Shown here piece by piece: positions 1-10,527 of a DNA stretch of 64,000 nucleotides. Under the pieces are notes generated by a model. That model did no database searches. It saw only the letters and a program-made list of their open reading frames with translations, and was not told the DNA's origin. The position numbers and the translations under genes were made by a program. This stretch comes from an uncultured Pelagibacteraceae bacterium (GTDB lineage: Bacteria > Pseudomonadota > Alphaproteobacteria > Pelagibacterales > Pelagibacteraceae). Every line of letters begins with the position of its first letter. The first letter of the stretch is position 1. The DNA is taken from NCBI GenBank assembly GCA_902515485.1, contig CABXUR010000003.1, positions 1-64,000 of the forward strand, written 5' to 3'.

Positions 1-41
1 TAATTCATTTACAATGTGTAATATATTGCGATACTTGAAAA

Positions 42-1061
42 ATGAAAGAAAATTTAATTGTAACTGGTGGTTTAGGTTTTATCGGAAGTAATTTAATAAA
101 GTTACTTTTAAAAAAAAACTTTTCAATTATTAATATTGATAATGTTTCATATTCATCTAATTTTTATAATTTAAAAGATCTTCCAAAAAAAAATTACAAA
201 TTCATTAAATGTGATATTAATAATAAAAAAAAACTTGTTAATATTTTTAAAGTATACAAGCCCCTCGCTATCTTTAATCTTGCTGCAGAGACACATGTGG
301 ATAGATCGATAGACTCACCAAAATCATTTATAGAAAGCAATATAGTAGGTGTATTTAATTTACTAGAAGCTTTCAGAGAACATTATAAAAAATTTAAAAA
401 AATTAAATTAATACATATTTCTACCGATGAAGTATTTGGTGATATTATAAAAGGGAGATCCAATGAAGATTATCCTTATAAACCTAGCTCACCTTATGCA
501 GCAAGTAAAGCATCATCAGATCATCTTGTTTCTTCTTATGTAAGAACATTTAAAATACCAGCAATTGTAACAAATTGTTCAAATAATTATGGTCCCTGTC
601 AACATCCTGAAAAATTAATTCCAAAACTAATTTACAACATTCTTAATAACATACCTTTACCAATTTATGGTGATGGTAAAAATTCAAGAGAATGGATATT
701 TGTTGAAGACCACTGCGATGCATTATTTCAAGTATTCAAAAAAGGTAAGATAGGAGGGTTCTACAATATAGGTTCTAATAAAAATTATAACAATCTTGAA
801 ATTACAAAAAAACTTATAAATATCTCATCACAAAAAATTAAACTTGGCAACCACGTCAAAATTAAGTATGTCAAAGATCGACCAGGGCATGATAAAAGAT
901 ATGCTTTGAATAGTGATAAAATTAATAAGAAACTTTTATGGAAATCCTCAACAGGAATTAATAAAGGACTTAAAAAAACTTTTTTATGGTATCTAAATAA
1001 TCAGAAATATTTTAAATCAATAAAAAAAATTCATATAACAAAAAGGCTCGGTAAAATATGA
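42..1061 (+). CDS. rfbB: dTDP-glucose 4,6-dehydratase
   Basis: Converts dTDP-glucose to dTDP-4-keto-6-deoxyglucose in the cytoplasm for surface polysaccharide synthesis. The 339-residue protein is an extended short-chain dehydrogenase. It has the NAD-binding motif GGLGFIGSN near residue 9, the catalytic STDEVFGD segment near residue 128 and YAASK (Tyr-x3-Lys) near residue 153. Length is normal for the family. It is first in a tightly packed sugar-nucleotide cassette. Its stop lies inside a 20-bp tandem duplication just before rfbA. Codon use is even more A/T-rich and Lys/Asn/Ile-rich than the housekeeping genes downstream, as is common for surface-polysaccharide islands. The ATG at 42 gives the expected N-terminus. 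Family assignment is firm. Confidence 0.95.
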   Translation: MKENLIVTGGLGFIGSNLIKLLLKKNFSIINIDNVSYSSNFYNLKDLPKKNYKFIKCDINNKKKLVNIFKVYKPLAIFNLAAETHVDRSIDSPKSFIESNIVGVFNLLEAFREHYKKFKKIKLIHISTDEVFGDIIKGRSNEDYPYKPSSPYAASKASSDHLVSSYVRTFKIPAIVTNCSNNYGPCQHPEKLIPKLIYNILNNIPLPIYGDGKNSREWIFVEDHCDALFQVFKKGKIGGFYNIGSNKNYNNLEITKKLINISSQKIKLGNHVKIKYVKDRPGHDKRYALNSDKINKKLLWKSSTGINKGLKKTFLWYLNNQKYFKSIKKIHITKRLGKI

Positions 1062-1086
1062 TAAAACTCGGTAAAATATGATAAAA
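1047..1086 (+). repeat. 20-bp perfect tandem duplication at the rfbB/rfbA junction
   Basis: The 20-mer CTCGGTAAAATATGATAAAA occurs at 1047-1066 and again, without a gap, at 1067-1086. The first copy holds the rfbB stop (TGA 1059-1061) overlapped by an ATG at 1058. The second copy holds the rfbA start (ATG 1078). The ancestral junction was probably an ATGA start/stop overlap that has been duplicated. Confidence 0.95.
1058..1081 (+). other. Seven-codon mini-ORF created by the duplication
   Basis: The ATG of the first repeat copy, which overlaps the rfbB stop as ATGA, opens a seven-codon frame (MIKLGKI). It ends at TGA 1079-1081, itself overlapping the rfbA ATG at 1078 as ATGA. Ribosomes finishing rfbB could therefore re-initiate twice. 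This is visible in the sequence; whether it is translated is unknown. Confidence 0.5.
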
Positions 1087-1959
1087 AAAGGTATAATACT
1101 TGCTGGTGGAAAAGGAACAAGAATGAGTCCATTAACCAAAGCAGTAAATAAACAATTACTACCTATTTATGATAAACCTCTAATTTTTTATCCATTGTCA
1201 ATTTTGATGCTCTCTAAAATTAAAGATATTCTAATTATTGTAAATAAAGGGCAACTAGATCAATACAAAAAATTATTACCAGATGGTAAAAATCTTGGAA
1301 TTAAAATAACGTACATAGAACAAGATAAACCAAGGGGATTACCAGATGCATTTATACTAGGTGAAAAATTTATTGGTTCAGATAACGTCTCCATGATATT
1401 GGGTGATAATTTTTTTTATGGTCAAAGTTTATCAGATACTCTTAAAAGGTGTGTTGATCTTAAAAGCGGAGCAAAAGTTTTATTATATAAAGTTAATAAT
1501 CCAGAACTATTTGGGGTTGCAAAAATTGACATAAAAAGCAAAAAAATTAAAGCTTTAAAAGAAAAACCAAAAAAATTTATTTCAAGTCAAGCTGTAACTG
1601 GATTATATTTTTTTGATAATAAAGTAATTAAATATGCAAAGAATTTAAAACCTTCAAAAAGAAAAGAGTTGGAAATAGTTGATTTGCTTAATAAGTACAA
1701 AACTAAAAAAAAACTTTCGGCTGAATTTCTTGGTAGAGGTGGGGCTTGGCTTGATACTGGATCTATAGAAGATTACTATAAAACTTCAGCATTTGTTCAG
1801 GCAATTGAAAATCGTCAAGGTTTAAAAATAGCTTGTCTTGAAGAAATTGCTTTATTAAATAAATGGATATCAAAATCTCAGATAATGAAACAAGTAAAAT
1901 TTTATGGAAATTGTGAATACTCGAATTACTTAAAAAAAATTATAAAAAAAAGTGCCTAA
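1078..1959 (+). CDS. rfbA: Glucose-1-phosphate thymidylyltransferase
   Basis: Makes dTDP-glucose from glucose-1-phosphate and dTTP, the substrate for RfbB. The 293-residue protein shows the nucleotidyltransferase signature GGKGTRMSPLT near residue 11, KQLLPIYDKP near residue 25, QDKPRGLPDAF near residue 82 and the metal-binding LGDNFFYG near residue 108. These are all typical of RmlA, and the length is normal. The start is the ATG in the second copy of a 20-bp duplication, immediately after a seven-codon mini-ORF, so coupling to rfbB may be altered. The 3' end overlaps the next gene by 8 bases. Confidence 0.95.
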   Translation: MIKKGIILAGGKGTRMSPLTKAVNKQLLPIYDKPLIFYPLSILMLSKIKDILIIVNKGQLDQYKKLLPDGKNLGIKITYIEQDKPRGLPDAFILGEKFIGSDNVSMILGDNFFYGQSLSDTLKRCVDLKSGAKVLLYKVNNPELFGVAKIDIKSKKIKALKEKPKKFISSQAVTGLYFFDNKVIKYAKNLKPSKRKELEIVDLLNKYKTKKKLSAEFLGRGGAWLDTGSIEDYYKTSAFVQAIENRQGLKIACLEEIALLNKWISKSQIMKQVKFYGNCEYSNYLKKIIKKSA

Positions 1960-2806
1960 TATATTATTAACAGGAGCGACTGGATTTATCGGCTCTAATA
2001 TTTTAAAAGCAATAAAATTAAATAATAAAGTATTTGTACTTCAAAGATTTAACTCAAAAATAATAATTAATAAATCCAAAAATATAAAAATCTTAAAATT
2101 TAAAGATTATAATTCCCTTTCGAATAAACTTAAAAAAATTAAAGTCAATACAATTATACATTGTGCAACTCATTATAAAAAAAAACATTCCTATAAAGAT
2201 ATTTTTAAGTTTGTAGAATCTAATATTATGTTGGGAAATATAATATTGGAAAATATAAAGATTTTAAATGCAAAACAATTTATTAATTTTTCAACAACAT
2301 GGGAAGATATTGATAATAAAGAAAACAATCCAAAAAATTTATACGCTGCTTATAAAAAAAGTTTTAACTGTATTATACAATACTACAAAAAAAGCTTTCC
2401 CAACATTAATTTTATTGACCTGATGATAGTAGATACTTTTGGAGAAAATGATAAAAGACAAAAATTAATAAATACTTTAAGGAAAAATTATAATCAAAAG
2501 AAAATAACAAAAATAATATCAAAAAAACTACATCTTAATTTGATCAATGTTGAAGACATTGTGAGCGCCGTAAAAATTATTTTAAAAAATAAAATTCAAC
2601 CAGGAAAATATATTCTAAAAAATTCAAATTATTTAAATATTTTTAATTTAGTTGAATATATTAATAAAAGTAATAGCAATAAGATAAAAGTTAAATGGCT
2701 ATCAAACTCTTTAATAAAAGATAAAATATTAAAATATAAAAAATTAAATTATTGGAATCCTAAAAAAAGTAATATAGAGAATATAAAGAATTTAATTTTA
2801 AATTAA
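1952..2806 (+). CDS. NAD(P)-dependent sugar-nucleotide epimerase/reductase
   Basis: Extended short-chain dehydrogenase of 284 residues with the Rossmann motif TGATGFIGSN near residue 7 and a Tyr-x3-Lys pair (YAAYK) near residue 132. The preceding FSTTWED segment replaces the usual STDE. It is shorter and more divergent than RfbB. Its position between rfbA and a 3-dehydrase-like enzyme suggests a 4-ketoreductase or epimerase that finishes a deoxysugar, in the way abequose or paratose synthases do; that role is inferred. The start overlaps the end of rfbA by 8 bases. The exact substrate cannot be read from the sequence. Confidence 0.7.
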   Translation: MPNILLTGATGFIGSNILKAIKLNNKVFVLQRFNSKIIINKSKNIKILKFKDYNSLSNKLKKIKVNTIIHCATHYKKKHSYKDIFKFVESNIMLGNIILENIKILNAKQFINFSTTWEDIDNKENNPKNLYAAYKKSFNCIIQYYKKSFPNINFIDLMIVDTFGENDKRQKLINTLRKNYNQKKITKIISKKLHLNLINVEDIVSAVKIILKNKIQPGKYILKNSNYLNIFNLVEYINKSNSNKIKVKWLSNSLIKDKILKYKKLNYWNPKKSNIENIKNLILN

Positions 2807-2824
2807 CTTTACTTACAATTATTT

Positions 2825-4027
2825 ATGAAAAAAGTTTATTACGGTAAGGCTGTTTACGATAATAAAGAGATTAATGCAGTTCTTAAAGTTCTCAAAAATG
2901 ACAGTTTATCTCTAGTGGATGGTAAAAATGTTAAAATCTTAGAAAAAAAAGTTTCATCTTTATTTGGAAAAAAATATGGTTTAATGGTTAATTCAGGATC
3001 TTCTGCAAATCTACTTGCTATTGCATCATTAAATTTTAAAAAAAATTCAGAAATAATTACTCCAAATTTAACCTTTTCAACTACAGTGGCACCCATTTAT
3101 CAATTAGGTTTGATACCACATTTTATAGGCGTAGAAGAAAATAAGTTTTTAGCCGACCCATCTCATATAGAAAAATGCATCAATAAAAAAACTGTTGCAA
3201 TAATGATTCCAAATTTACTAGGCAATATAGCTGATTGGAAAAAAATTCATTCCATGGCTAAAAAGCATAAACTTAAGGTTATCGAAGACTCAGCCGATAC
3301 TATTGGTTATACCATTGACAAAAAAAATGCTGGAAAATGTTCAGATATAACAACAAATAGTTTTTATGCATCTCATATTATTAATGGAGCTGGAACAGGA
3401 GGAATAGTTTGCTTCAACGATTTTAAATTATACCAAAGAGCTAAACTTCTCAGGGGGTGGGGTAGATCTTCGGCTCATTTTAACGAATCAGAAAGCATTA
3501 AAGATAGGTTTAATGTTAAAATATCTGGATTTGATTATGATGCAAAATATATATTTTCAGATCTTGGTTATAACTTTTTACCTTCAGAGATATCTGCAAC
3601 ATTTGCTATCGAACAAATTAAAAAGCTAAAAAATAACATAAATATAAGAAATAAAAATTTTGATTATTTAAAAAAATTTTTTGGAAATTATAGTGATCTA
3701 TTTAATCTACCTGAACAATATAAAAATGTTAAAACACCATGGTTAGCTTTTCCTCTAGTAATAAAAGAAAATAAATATTTTAATAGAAAAGAAATGCAAA
3801 TTTTTTTTGAAAAAAACAACATTCAAACGAGAACAATTTTTACTGGTAATATATTAAAACAACCAGTTATGAGAAATAAGATATATAAAAAACATCCTCA
3901 ATGTGACGCAATTGCAAATAATGTTATGAAAAATGGAATTTTGCTTGGGTGCCATCAAGGAATGAAGAAAAATGAATTAAATTATATTTGCCAAACATTT
4001 TTAAAGTTCCTAAAAAATTGCCAATAA
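2825..4027 (+). CDS. DegT/StrS-family sugar enzyme, probable 3-dehydrase (His in place of PLP lysine)
   Basis: A 400-residue fold-type I PLP enzyme of the DegT/DnrJ/EryC1/StrS family. NSGSSANLLA near residue 56 and VIEDSADTIG near residue 152 are family motifs. Where aminotransferases carry the Schiff-base lysine (SFxPTKxIT), this protein reads SFYASHIING, with His184. His at this place is the hallmark of the E1/RfbH and ColD deoxygenating dehydratases, so C-3 deoxygenation is more likely than transamination. I could not recognise the [2Fe-2S] cysteine pattern of E1, so it may be ColD-like. It lies between the reductase gene and rfbC. Confidence 0.8.
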   Translation: MKKVYYGKAVYDNKEINAVLKVLKNDSLSLVDGKNVKILEKKVSSLFGKKYGLMVNSGSSANLLAIASLNFKKNSEIITPNLTFSTTVAPIYQLGLIPHFIGVEENKFLADPSHIEKCINKKTVAIMIPNLLGNIADWKKIHSMAKKHKLKVIEDSADTIGYTIDKKNAGKCSDITTNSFYASHIINGAGTGGIVCFNDFKLYQRAKLLRGWGRSSAHFNESESIKDRFNVKISGFDYDAKYIFSDLGYNFLPSEISATFAIEQIKKLKNNINIRNKNFDYLKKFFGNYSDLFNLPEQYKNVKTPWLAFPLVIKENKYFNRKEMQIFFEKNNIQTRTIFTGNILKQPVMRNKIYKKHPQCDAIANNVMKNGILLGCHQGMKKNELNYICQTFLKFLKNCQ

Positions 4028-4563
4028 TCAAAACTAAATTTTCTGGATTAGTAATTTATAAAAGAGAAACTTTTACTGATAAACGGGGATATTTTAGAGA
4101 ATTATTTTTAAAAAAAAATTTAAATAAAAAATTTGTATTTGATTATTATTCTTTATCAAAAAAAAAAGTACTAAGAGGATTGCACCTACAGCTCAAAAAA
4201 CCTCAAGGAAAACTAATAACTGTACTATCAGGAAAAATTTTCGATGTTGCTCTTGATTGTAGGCCAAAATCAAAAACTTTTGGACAATTTTATACTGTAG
4301 AATTATCTGAAAAAGAAAATACTTCTTTATATATCCCAGAGGGATTTGCTCACGGATTTTGTAGTTTAGCTAATAATACTCTTTTACATTATAGATGTAC
4401 AAATTATAGAGATAAAAATTCAGAGACTGGTATTTATTGGAAAGATAAAGATTTGGCCATTAATTGGCCAAAAAAAAAATTTTTTGTGTCTTCTAAAGAT
4501 AAAAAAAATATTTTATTTAAAAATTTTTTGGAGTCTAAAATATTTAAAAAAATTAAGTTTTAA
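4018..4563 (+). CDS. rfbC: dTDP-4-dehydrorhamnose 3,5-epimerase
   Basis: RmlC-type cupin that epimerises C3/C5 of a dTDP-4-keto-6-deoxyhexose. Visible motifs are DKRGYFRE, VLRGLHLQ with the catalytic His, GKIFDVALDCR, and IPEGFAHGFCSL near the C-terminus. The frame is open from a TTG at 3988, but I prefer the TTG at 4018. It yields the normal short N-terminus (PIIKTKFSGLVIYKRETF) and overlaps the preceding stop by 10 bases; 3988 would overlap by 40. Neither start has a clear ribosome-binding site. No rfbD reductase follows, so the end product is probably not rhamnose. The gene converges on lepA, 19 bases away. Confidence 0.9.
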   Translation: MPIIKTKFSGLVIYKRETFTDKRGYFRELFLKKNLNKKFVFDYYSLSKKKVLRGLHLQLKKPQGKLITVLSGKIFDVALDCRPKSKTFGQFYTVELSEKENTSLYIPEGFAHGFCSLANNTLLHYRCTNYRDKNSETGIYWKDKDLAINWPKKKFFVSSKDKKNILFKNFLESKIFKKIKF

Positions 4564-4582
4564 GAGTAAAAAATTAATACTT

Positions 4583-6391
4583 TTATTTTTCTTTGCTTAT
4601 TTTAAGAACACCTATAAATGCTTCTTGAGGTATTTCTACTCTGCCAAATTGCTTCGATCTAGCTTTACCTTTTTTTTGTTTTTCCAAAAGTTTTCTTTTT
4701 CTATCGGTAGCACCACCACCATGAATTTTAGTTAATACATCTTTTTTGAAGCCTTTTATAGTTTCTCTTGCTATGATTTTTCCACCAATTGCTGCTTGAA
4801 CTGGTATCATAAAATTATGTCTTGGAATTAAATCTTTGAGCTTTTCACAAACTTCTCTTCCTGTTCTTTGGGCAAAATCTTTATGTATCATCATAGCCAA
4901 AGCATCAACTGGTTCAGCATTTACTAAAATTCCAAGTTTGACTAAATCTCCTTCTCTATGTTCAATAATTTCATAATCAAAACTAGCGTAACCACTTGTC
5001 ATTGATTTTAAACGATCATTAAAATCAAATACAACTTCGTTAAGAGGTAATTCATAATTAACAACTGCTCTATTACCTGAATAACTCAAATTGGTCTGCA
5101 CACCTCTTTTGTCTTGGCACATCTTAATTATTGATCCTAAATATTGATCAGGTGTAATAATTGTTGCTTTTATCCAGGGCTCTTCAATTGTTTTTATTAA
5201 TGTTGAGTCAGGCAAACTTGATGGATTGTGCAAATCAATAATACTACCATTATTCATATAAACTTTGTAAACAACACCTGGTGTGGTAGTTAATAAATTA
5301 ACATCAAATTCTCTTTCTAATCTTTCTGTTACAATTTCCAAATGAAGTAATCCTAAAAAACCACATCTAAAACCTAATCCCAATGCCGAAGAAGACTCAG
5401 GTTCAAATGAAAAACTTGCATCATTCAATTGTAATTTTGCTAAGCCATCTTTTAATTTTTGATATTCAGAACTATCTACTGGAAATAATCCACAAAATAC
5501 TACTGGCTTACTTGGTTTAAAACCAGGTAAAACTTCCTTCAAAGGTTTTGCTGCATCACAAATAGTGTCACCGACTTTTGTTTCAGATAAAACTTTTATT
5601 CCTGTTGTAATAAATCCTATTTCACCAGCATTTAATTGATTAATATCTGTTGCTTTAGGTGTAAATACTCCAACTTTTTCAACAATATATTCTTGGTTTG
5701 TAGACATCATTTTAATTTTCATATTTTTTGAAATCTTTCCATCTATTATTCTTACTAAGATAACAACGCCTAAATAAGTGTCATACCAACTATCAACTAG
5801 TAAACATTTTAAATCTCCAGAAACTTCACCTTTAGGACCAGGCAGAACTGTAATAATTTGCTCTAAAATATCATTAATTCCTTCTCCTGTTTTCCCTGAA
5901 CAAGGGACAGCTCCTTCCGTATCTATGCCTATTACTTCTTCAATCTGGGTTTTCGTTTTTTCCAAATCTGATGCAGGTAAATCAACTTTATTTAGTACTG
6001 GTACAATTTCATGATTTATATCTAATGCCTGATAAACATTTGCAAGTGTTTGTGCCTCTACACCTTGAGTACTATCCACAATTAAAATTGAACCTTCACA
6101 CGCATAGAGAGATCTGCTTACTTCATAACTAAAATCAACATGACCTGGTGTATCAATAATATTTAGAATATAATTTTTACCATCTTTTGCTTTGTAATTA
6201 AGTTTTACAGTTTGTGCTTTAATAGTAATCCCTCTCTCACGCTCAATATCCATAGAGTCTAGCACCTGTGCCTTCATTTCCCTCTCAGTAAGTCCACCAC
6301 AACTATGAATTATTCTATCTGCTATTGTAGATTTACCATGATCAATATGTGCAATTATTGCAAAATTTCTTATATTATCAATGTTTGCCAT
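4583..6391 (-). CDS. lepA: Elongation factor 4 (LepA)
   Basis: Ribosome-associated translational GTPase that back-translocates or remodels stalled ribosomes. The 602-residue protein has the G1 loop HIDHGKST (15-22), DTPGH (80-84) and NKVD near 135. EF-G-like domains follow, and it ends in the LepA-specific C-terminal domain with [19 protein letters not shown]. Length is standard. It is the last gene of the minus-strand run thrS to lepA and lies 2 bases downstream of pheT, so it is co-transcribed. It converges on rfbC across 19 bases that hold no clear terminator. Confidence 0.97.
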   Translation of the reverse strand: MANIDNIRNFAIIAHIDHGKSTIADRIIHSCGGLTEREMKAQVLDSMDIERERGITIKAQTVKLNYKAKDGKNYILNIIDTPGHVDFSYEVSRSLYACEGSILIVDSTQGVEAQTLANVYQALDINHEIVPVLNKVDLPASDLEKTKTQIEEVIGIDTEGAVPCSGKTGEGINDILEQIITVLPGPKGEVSGDLKCLLVDSWYDTYLGVVILVRIIDGKISKNMKIKMMSTNQEYIVEKVGVFTPKATDINQLNAGEIGFITTGIKVLSETKVGDTICDAAKPLKEVLPGFKPSKPVVFCGLFPVDSSEYQKLKDGLAKLQLNDASFSFEPESSSALGLGFRCGFLGLLHLEIVTERLEREFDVNLLTTTPGVVYKVYMNNGSIIDLHNPSSLPDSTLIKTIEEPWIKATIITPDQYLGSIIKMCQDKRGVQTNLSYSGNRAVVNYELPLNEVVFDFNDRLKSMTSGYASFDYEIIEHREGDLVKLGILVNAEPVDALAMMIHKDFAQRTGREVCEKLKDLIPRHNFMIPVQAAIGGKIIARETIKGFKKDVLTKIHGGGATDRKRKLLEKQKKGKARSKQFGRVEIPQEAFIGVLKISKEK

Positions 6392-6393
6392 TA

Positions 6394-8802
6394 CTATGAT
6401 CTTATTTTTGCGTCTAATTTAGACTCTACGGCAGTAATAATTGTTTGGTTTATTTTGTTTAAATCGTGATCTGTTAGTGTTTTTTCAGATGATTGTATTG
6501 TTACGTTTAGTGCGATAGATTTTTTATTATCTGGTATATTTTTACCCTCATACACATCAAAAACTTTAACTGACCTAATTAAATCTTTATCAACATTTAA
6601 TATTATTTCAATTAAATCTTGTACTTGAAAATCTTTGTCTAAGATAAAAGCAAAATCTCTTTCTGATTTTTGAAAGTCAGAAAATTTATTTTTAGTTTTT
6701 TGATCTTTAAGAGATTTTTTTGGCTGTTTAATATTATCTAAAAAAATTTCAAATCCTACCAGAGCCTCTATTTTAATATCCAATTTTTTTAAAACATTGG
6801 GATGAATATCTCCAAAATAAGCTACCACTTTTTCTTTACCTTTGTTTAAAAAAACTCTTCCAGATTTTCCTGGATGATAATAACTTGGTGTTTCTATATC
6901 AAAATATAGATTTTCCTTAGAATATCCTGCCTCTACCAGGCTTTTAATCACATCACTTTTGACATCAAATAAATCAACTAATCTCTCTTTTTCTAACCAA
7001 CTCTGTCTGAAAATCTTTCCAGATTTTAATCCGCCTAAAACTGTTTGTTGCTCACCTGGTTTTTTTCCAAGGAATGTAGGTCCTATTTCAAATATTGATA
7101 AATCTTTAAATCCTCTATCTAAGTTTTTATTTAAATAAATTATTAAGTTAGAAAATATCGAACTTCTTAAAACATCTAAATCTGAGCTTATCGGGTTAAC
7201 AATTTTAATTTCTTTATTTTTTTCAAGAAATAATTGATTAATTCTACTGTCAGTAAAAGACCAAGTAATTGCCTCTAAATAACCTTTTGAAGCAACAGCT
7301 CTTTGTAAAAAATGGAATAATTTTTGCTTTTTATTTAAAGTTTCTTTTTTTCGAACTTTTTGAGGTTCTATTAATTCAATATTTTCATAACCTTTAATTC
7401 TTATTAGTTCTTCAACTACATCAATTTCTTGGGAAATATCTGGTCTCCAAGTTGGAATCTTTAGTTGTAAGTTTTGTTTATTTTCTTCAATAATAAACCC
7501 TAAATCATCCAAAATCTTTATCATTTCATCTTTTTTAATTTTTATTCCCGTAATTTTTTCAAACTTAGCAGGATTAAATTCTAAAGACTCATTTTCATAT
7601 TTTTCAATTTTTTGAATATCAAATTCACTTACTTTGCCACCGCAAATTTCTTGAATTAAATTAGATGCTTTTTTTAATCCTTGCTCGATTGATAGTGGAT
7701 CAATACCCCTTTCAAATCTAAATTTTGCATCAGTATCAATATTTAATATTTTAGATGATTTTCTAATTGATCTAGGTAAAAAATAAGCTGACTCTATTAA
7801 TACATTTTTTGTATCAAGTTCTGTTCTAGATCTAGTACCTCCAATTATTCCACCTAAGCCTAATACACCTGAGGCATCTGAAATTACACACATTCCATCT
7901 TCAAGTTTATATTCTTTATTATCTAAAGCTGTAAAAGTTTCATTTTTTTTTGAATTTCTTACTATTATTCCTTTGTCAATTTTATCAACATCATAAGCAT
8001 GAAGAGGTCTATTTAAATCAAACATTACATAGTTGGTAATATCAACAATAGTAGAAATTGGTTTTTGACCTATCGAAATTATTTTTTCTTTTAGCCAATC
8101 TGGACTTTCAATATTTTTTACTCCTGTAATTAAACAGCTTCCAAATATTGTACACGCTTGATTATCTTCATTTTCAATTTGTACACTAACCGTTTGTTTT
8201 CCATCTTTTTTTAATTTATTTTCTTTAGGGTCTTTTAATTTACCTGATCCTGCTGCAGCCAGATCTCTGGCAATTCCTCTAACACCTAAACAATCTGCTC
8301 TATTTGGTGTAATAGATATATCAATTATGTTTGAATTTTTTTTTGGAAAATAGTTATCTCCAATCTTATCTTTAAAATCATTTGAAGAAAGCTCTGTAAT
8401 GCCATCACTTTCATCTGATAATTTTAATTCAGACTCTGAACATAACATCCCATAAGAACTGACTCCTCTAATTTTGCTGACAACTAATTTCATTTGATTT
8501 TTAGGAATAACTGAACCTGGTGGGGCATAGATTGTAAACAAACCTTCTTTTGCATTTGGAGCACCACAAACAACTTTGACAGGATTTTCTTTACCTATAT
8601 CTACATCACAAACTCTAAGCTTGTCAGCATTTGGATGCTTTTCTGCTTTTAAAATTTTTGCAACAATGAACTCATCTAATTCGCCACCTTGTTTTTCAAC
8701 ACTTTCAACTTCTAAACCAACATCTGTAAGTTTTTCTATAATCTGATTTTCATCTAATTTTGTATCTAGATGTTCTTTTAACCAGTCAGATGTAATTTTC
8801 AT
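6394..8802 (-). CDS. pheT: Phenylalanine--tRNA ligase beta subunit
   Basis: Large subunit of the alpha2-beta2 PheRS that charges tRNA-Phe. At 802 residues it has bacterial length and domain order. The EMAP-like tRNA-binding domain spans about 40-150 ([14 protein letters not shown]), followed by B3/B4 and B5 regions ([17 protein letters not shown] at about 160). The catalytic-like core is followed by a C-terminal anticodon-binding FDX-ACB domain beginning [12 protein letters not shown] near residue 708. Its start overlaps the end of pheS by 4 bases, which supports translational coupling and equal subunit output. Confidence 0.97.
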   Translation of the reverse strand: MKITSDWLKEHLDTKLDENQIIEKLTDVGLEVESVEKQGGELDEFIVAKILKAEKHPNADKLRVCDVDIGKENPVKVVCGAPNAKEGLFTIYAPPGSVIPKNQMKLVVSKIRGVSSYGMLCSESELKLSDESDGITELSSNDFKDKIGDNYFPKKNSNIIDISITPNRADCLGVRGIARDLAAAGSGKLKDPKENKLKKDGKQTVSVQIENEDNQACTIFGSCLITGVKNIESPDWLKEKIISIGQKPISTIVDITNYVMFDLNRPLHAYDVDKIDKGIIVRNSKKNETFTALDNKEYKLEDGMCVISDASGVLGLGGIIGGTRSRTELDTKNVLIESAYFLPRSIRKSSKILNIDTDAKFRFERGIDPLSIEQGLKKASNLIQEICGGKVSEFDIQKIEKYENESLEFNPAKFEKITGIKIKKDEMIKILDDLGFIIEENKQNLQLKIPTWRPDISQEIDVVEELIRIKGYENIELIEPQKVRKKETLNKKQKLFHFLQRAVASKGYLEAITWSFTDSRINQLFLEKNKEIKIVNPISSDLDVLRSSIFSNLIIYLNKNLDRGFKDLSIFEIGPTFLGKKPGEQQTVLGGLKSGKIFRQSWLEKERLVDLFDVKSDVIKSLVEAGYSKENLYFDIETPSYYHPGKSGRVFLNKGKEKVVAYFGDIHPNVLKKLDIKIEALVGFEIFLDNIKQPKKSLKDQKTKNKFSDFQKSERDFAFILDKDFQVQDLIEIILNVDKDLIRSVKVFDVYEGKNIPDNKKSIALNVTIQSSEKTLTDHDLNKINQTIITAVESKLDAKIRS

Positions 8803-9866
8803 CTACTTAAACCTCTATAACTTGAAGGTACATCAATTGGATCAAATCCAAATTGATTTAACCATCTGTAATCACAATCAAAGAATGCTCTTAAGTCATT
8901 GATTCCATACTTAAGCATTGCCAATCTATCTATTCCAATTCCAAAAGCATATCCTTGGAATTCACTTGGATCCACATTAACATTTTTAAGAACATTAGGA
9001 TGAACCATTCCACAACCTAAAATTTCAAGCCATTTGTCTCCTTCGCCAATTATTATTTTCCCATCTTTAATCTCATAACCTATATCTACTTCAGCCGAAG
9101 GTTCTGTGAAGGGAAAATGACTTGGTCTAAACCTCATCTTTATTTTATCAACCTCAAAAAATTCTTTAATAAAATAATTTAAACAACCTTTTAAATGACC
9201 CATATTAATATCTTTATCAATATGCAAGCCTTCTACTTGATGAAACATAGGTGCATGAGTTTGATCACTATCAGATCTATAAGTCCTTCCAGGTGCAATA
9301 ATCTTAAAAGGTGGATTATCATTTAACATAGTTCTAATTTGAACGGGAGAAGTATGTGTTCTTAAAAGTAATTCTTTTTTTTTATCAAGATAAAAAGTAT
9401 CGTGCATATCTCTAGCTGGATGATTGTCAGGTGTATTAAGAGCTGTAAAATTATTATATTCATTTTCAACATCAGGACCTTCCTCAACACTAAAACCAAT
9501 TTCAGAGAATATAGAAGAGATTTCATCAATTACTTGTGATACTGGATGTATTTTACCTTCTACAAATTGTCTTTCAGGTAATGTTATGTCTACTTTTTCT
9601 TTTTCAAGTTTTTGATTAATTTCTTTAATTTCAATTTCTTCTATTTTCGAAACAATTAAATTTTGTAATTCATCTTTTGCATCATTTAGTTCTGATGCAA
9701 ATTTTTTTCTTTCATCCTCTGCAATTTTGCCAAGTTGTTTGAATTGAGAACTTACCAATCCATTTTTACCAAATAAATCTGTTTTAATTTGATTAATTTG
9801 ATTTGCATCTAAGTCTTTACTTAGCTTTAAAAGATATTCATCTTTGATTTTTTTAATATCTGACAT
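8799..9866 (-). CDS. pheS: Phenylalanine--tRNA ligase alpha subunit
   Basis: Catalytic subunit of PheRS, 355 residues. An N-terminal coiled-coil arm (about 1-90) precedes the class II synthetase core. The core has motif 2 around [21 protein letters not shown] and motif 3 around [15 protein letters not shown] near the C-terminus. Length is normal. It lies between rplT (43-base gap) and pheT (4-base overlap). The gap to rplT carries only a weak inverted repeat, so read-through from the ribosomal genes is likely. Confidence 0.97.
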   Translation of the reverse strand: MSDIKKIKDEYLLKLSKDLDANQINQIKTDLFGKNGLVSSQFKQLGKIAEDERKKFASELNDAKDELQNLIVSKIEEIEIKEINQKLEKEKVDITLPERQFVEGKIHPVSQVIDEISSIFSEIGFSVEEGPDVENEYNNFTALNTPDNHPARDMHDTFYLDKKKELLLRTHTSPVQIRTMLNDNPPFKIIAPGRTYRSDSDQTHAPMFHQVEGLHIDKDINMGHLKGCLNYFIKEFFEVDKIKMRFRPSHFPFTEPSAEVDIGYEIKDGKIIIGEGDKWLEILGCGMVHPNVLKNVNVDPSEFQGYAFGIGIDRLAMLKYGINDLRAFFDCDYRWLNQFGFDPIDVPSSYRGLSR

Positions 9867-9909
9867 TTTAAGAGATTATTTCTTCACCGACGAAAAACAA
9901 TAGTGAAGA

Positions 9910-10266
9910 TTAATTTAAAGCAGATTGTGCTTTTTGAACAATAGTTTTAAAGGCTTCTGGGCTATCGTATGCTATTTCTGCTAATATTTTTCTATCGATA
10001 GTTACCCCACATTTACTAAGTCCATTAATAAACTTTGAATAAGTTAATCCCTCAGCTCTTACTCCAGCATTTATTCTTTGGATCCATAATGCTTTAAAGT
10101 CTCTTTTTTTATTTCGTCTATCTCGATAAGCATATTGCATAGCCTTTTCCATGGCTTGTTTTGCAACCCTAATGGTATTCTTTCTTCTGCCCCACTGGCC
10201 TTTTACTGCCTTTAAAACTTTTTTATGTTTAGCTTTACTTGTGACGCCTCTTTTAACTCTTGCCAT
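9910..10266 (-). CDS. rplT: Ribosomal protein L20
   Basis: Large-subunit assembly protein L20, 118 residues, very basic, starting [19 protein letters not shown]. This is the canonical L20 N-terminal tail that threads into 23S rRNA. The globular part includes [23 protein letters not shown]. It follows rpmI by one base in the conserved infC-rpmI-rplT order. L20 represses this operon in other bacteria; no matching operator structure could be recognised here. Confidence 0.98.
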   Translation of the reverse strand: MARVKRGVTSKAKHKKVLKAVKGQWGRRKNTIRVAKQAMEKAMQYAYRDRRNKKRDFKALWIQRINAGVRAEGLTYSKFINGLSKCGVTIDRKILAEIAYDSPEAFKTIVQKAQSALN

Positions 10267-10267
10267 T

Positions 10268-10474
10268 TTAACCTCTTAAACTGTAAGGCATATACGATTT
10301 AACAATTTTTCCATCTTGTTTTGACATCGTTGTTGTGCCTCTTAATTTTCTAATTTGAGAATTCGTTCTTTTAATCATGCCATGTCTTTTACCAGCTTGG
10401 GCCGTCATGACTTTACCTTTTGCGGATATTTTAAATCTTTTTTTTGCTGAGCTTTTTGTTTTTAATTTAGGCAT
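10268..10474 (-). CDS. rpmI: Ribosomal protein L35
   Basis: Small, highly basic large-subunit protein of 68 residues beginning [20 protein letters not shown] and containing [20 protein letters not shown], both characteristic of L35. It sits between infC (53-base gap) and rplT (1-base gap) in the standard order. Length matches the family. Confidence 0.97.
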   Translation of the reverse strand: MPKLKTKSSAKKRFKISAKGKVMTAQAGKRHGMIKRTNSQIRKLRGTTTMSKQDGKIVKSYMPYSLRG

Positions 10475-10527
10475 AATTCTGCGGTGTTATACAAAGATTG
10501 ATATAAATTTACAACCTATATTAAGGC

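Noticed and set aside
4560-4600. Terminator between rfbC and lepA
   Set aside because: The inverted repeat is short, A/T-only and imperfect; it cannot be told from background in DNA of this composition.
9867-9909. Terminator between rplT and pheS
   Set aside because: Only a 6-bp inverted repeat (CTTCAC/GTGAAG) with a 15-base loop and no T run on the transcript strand.
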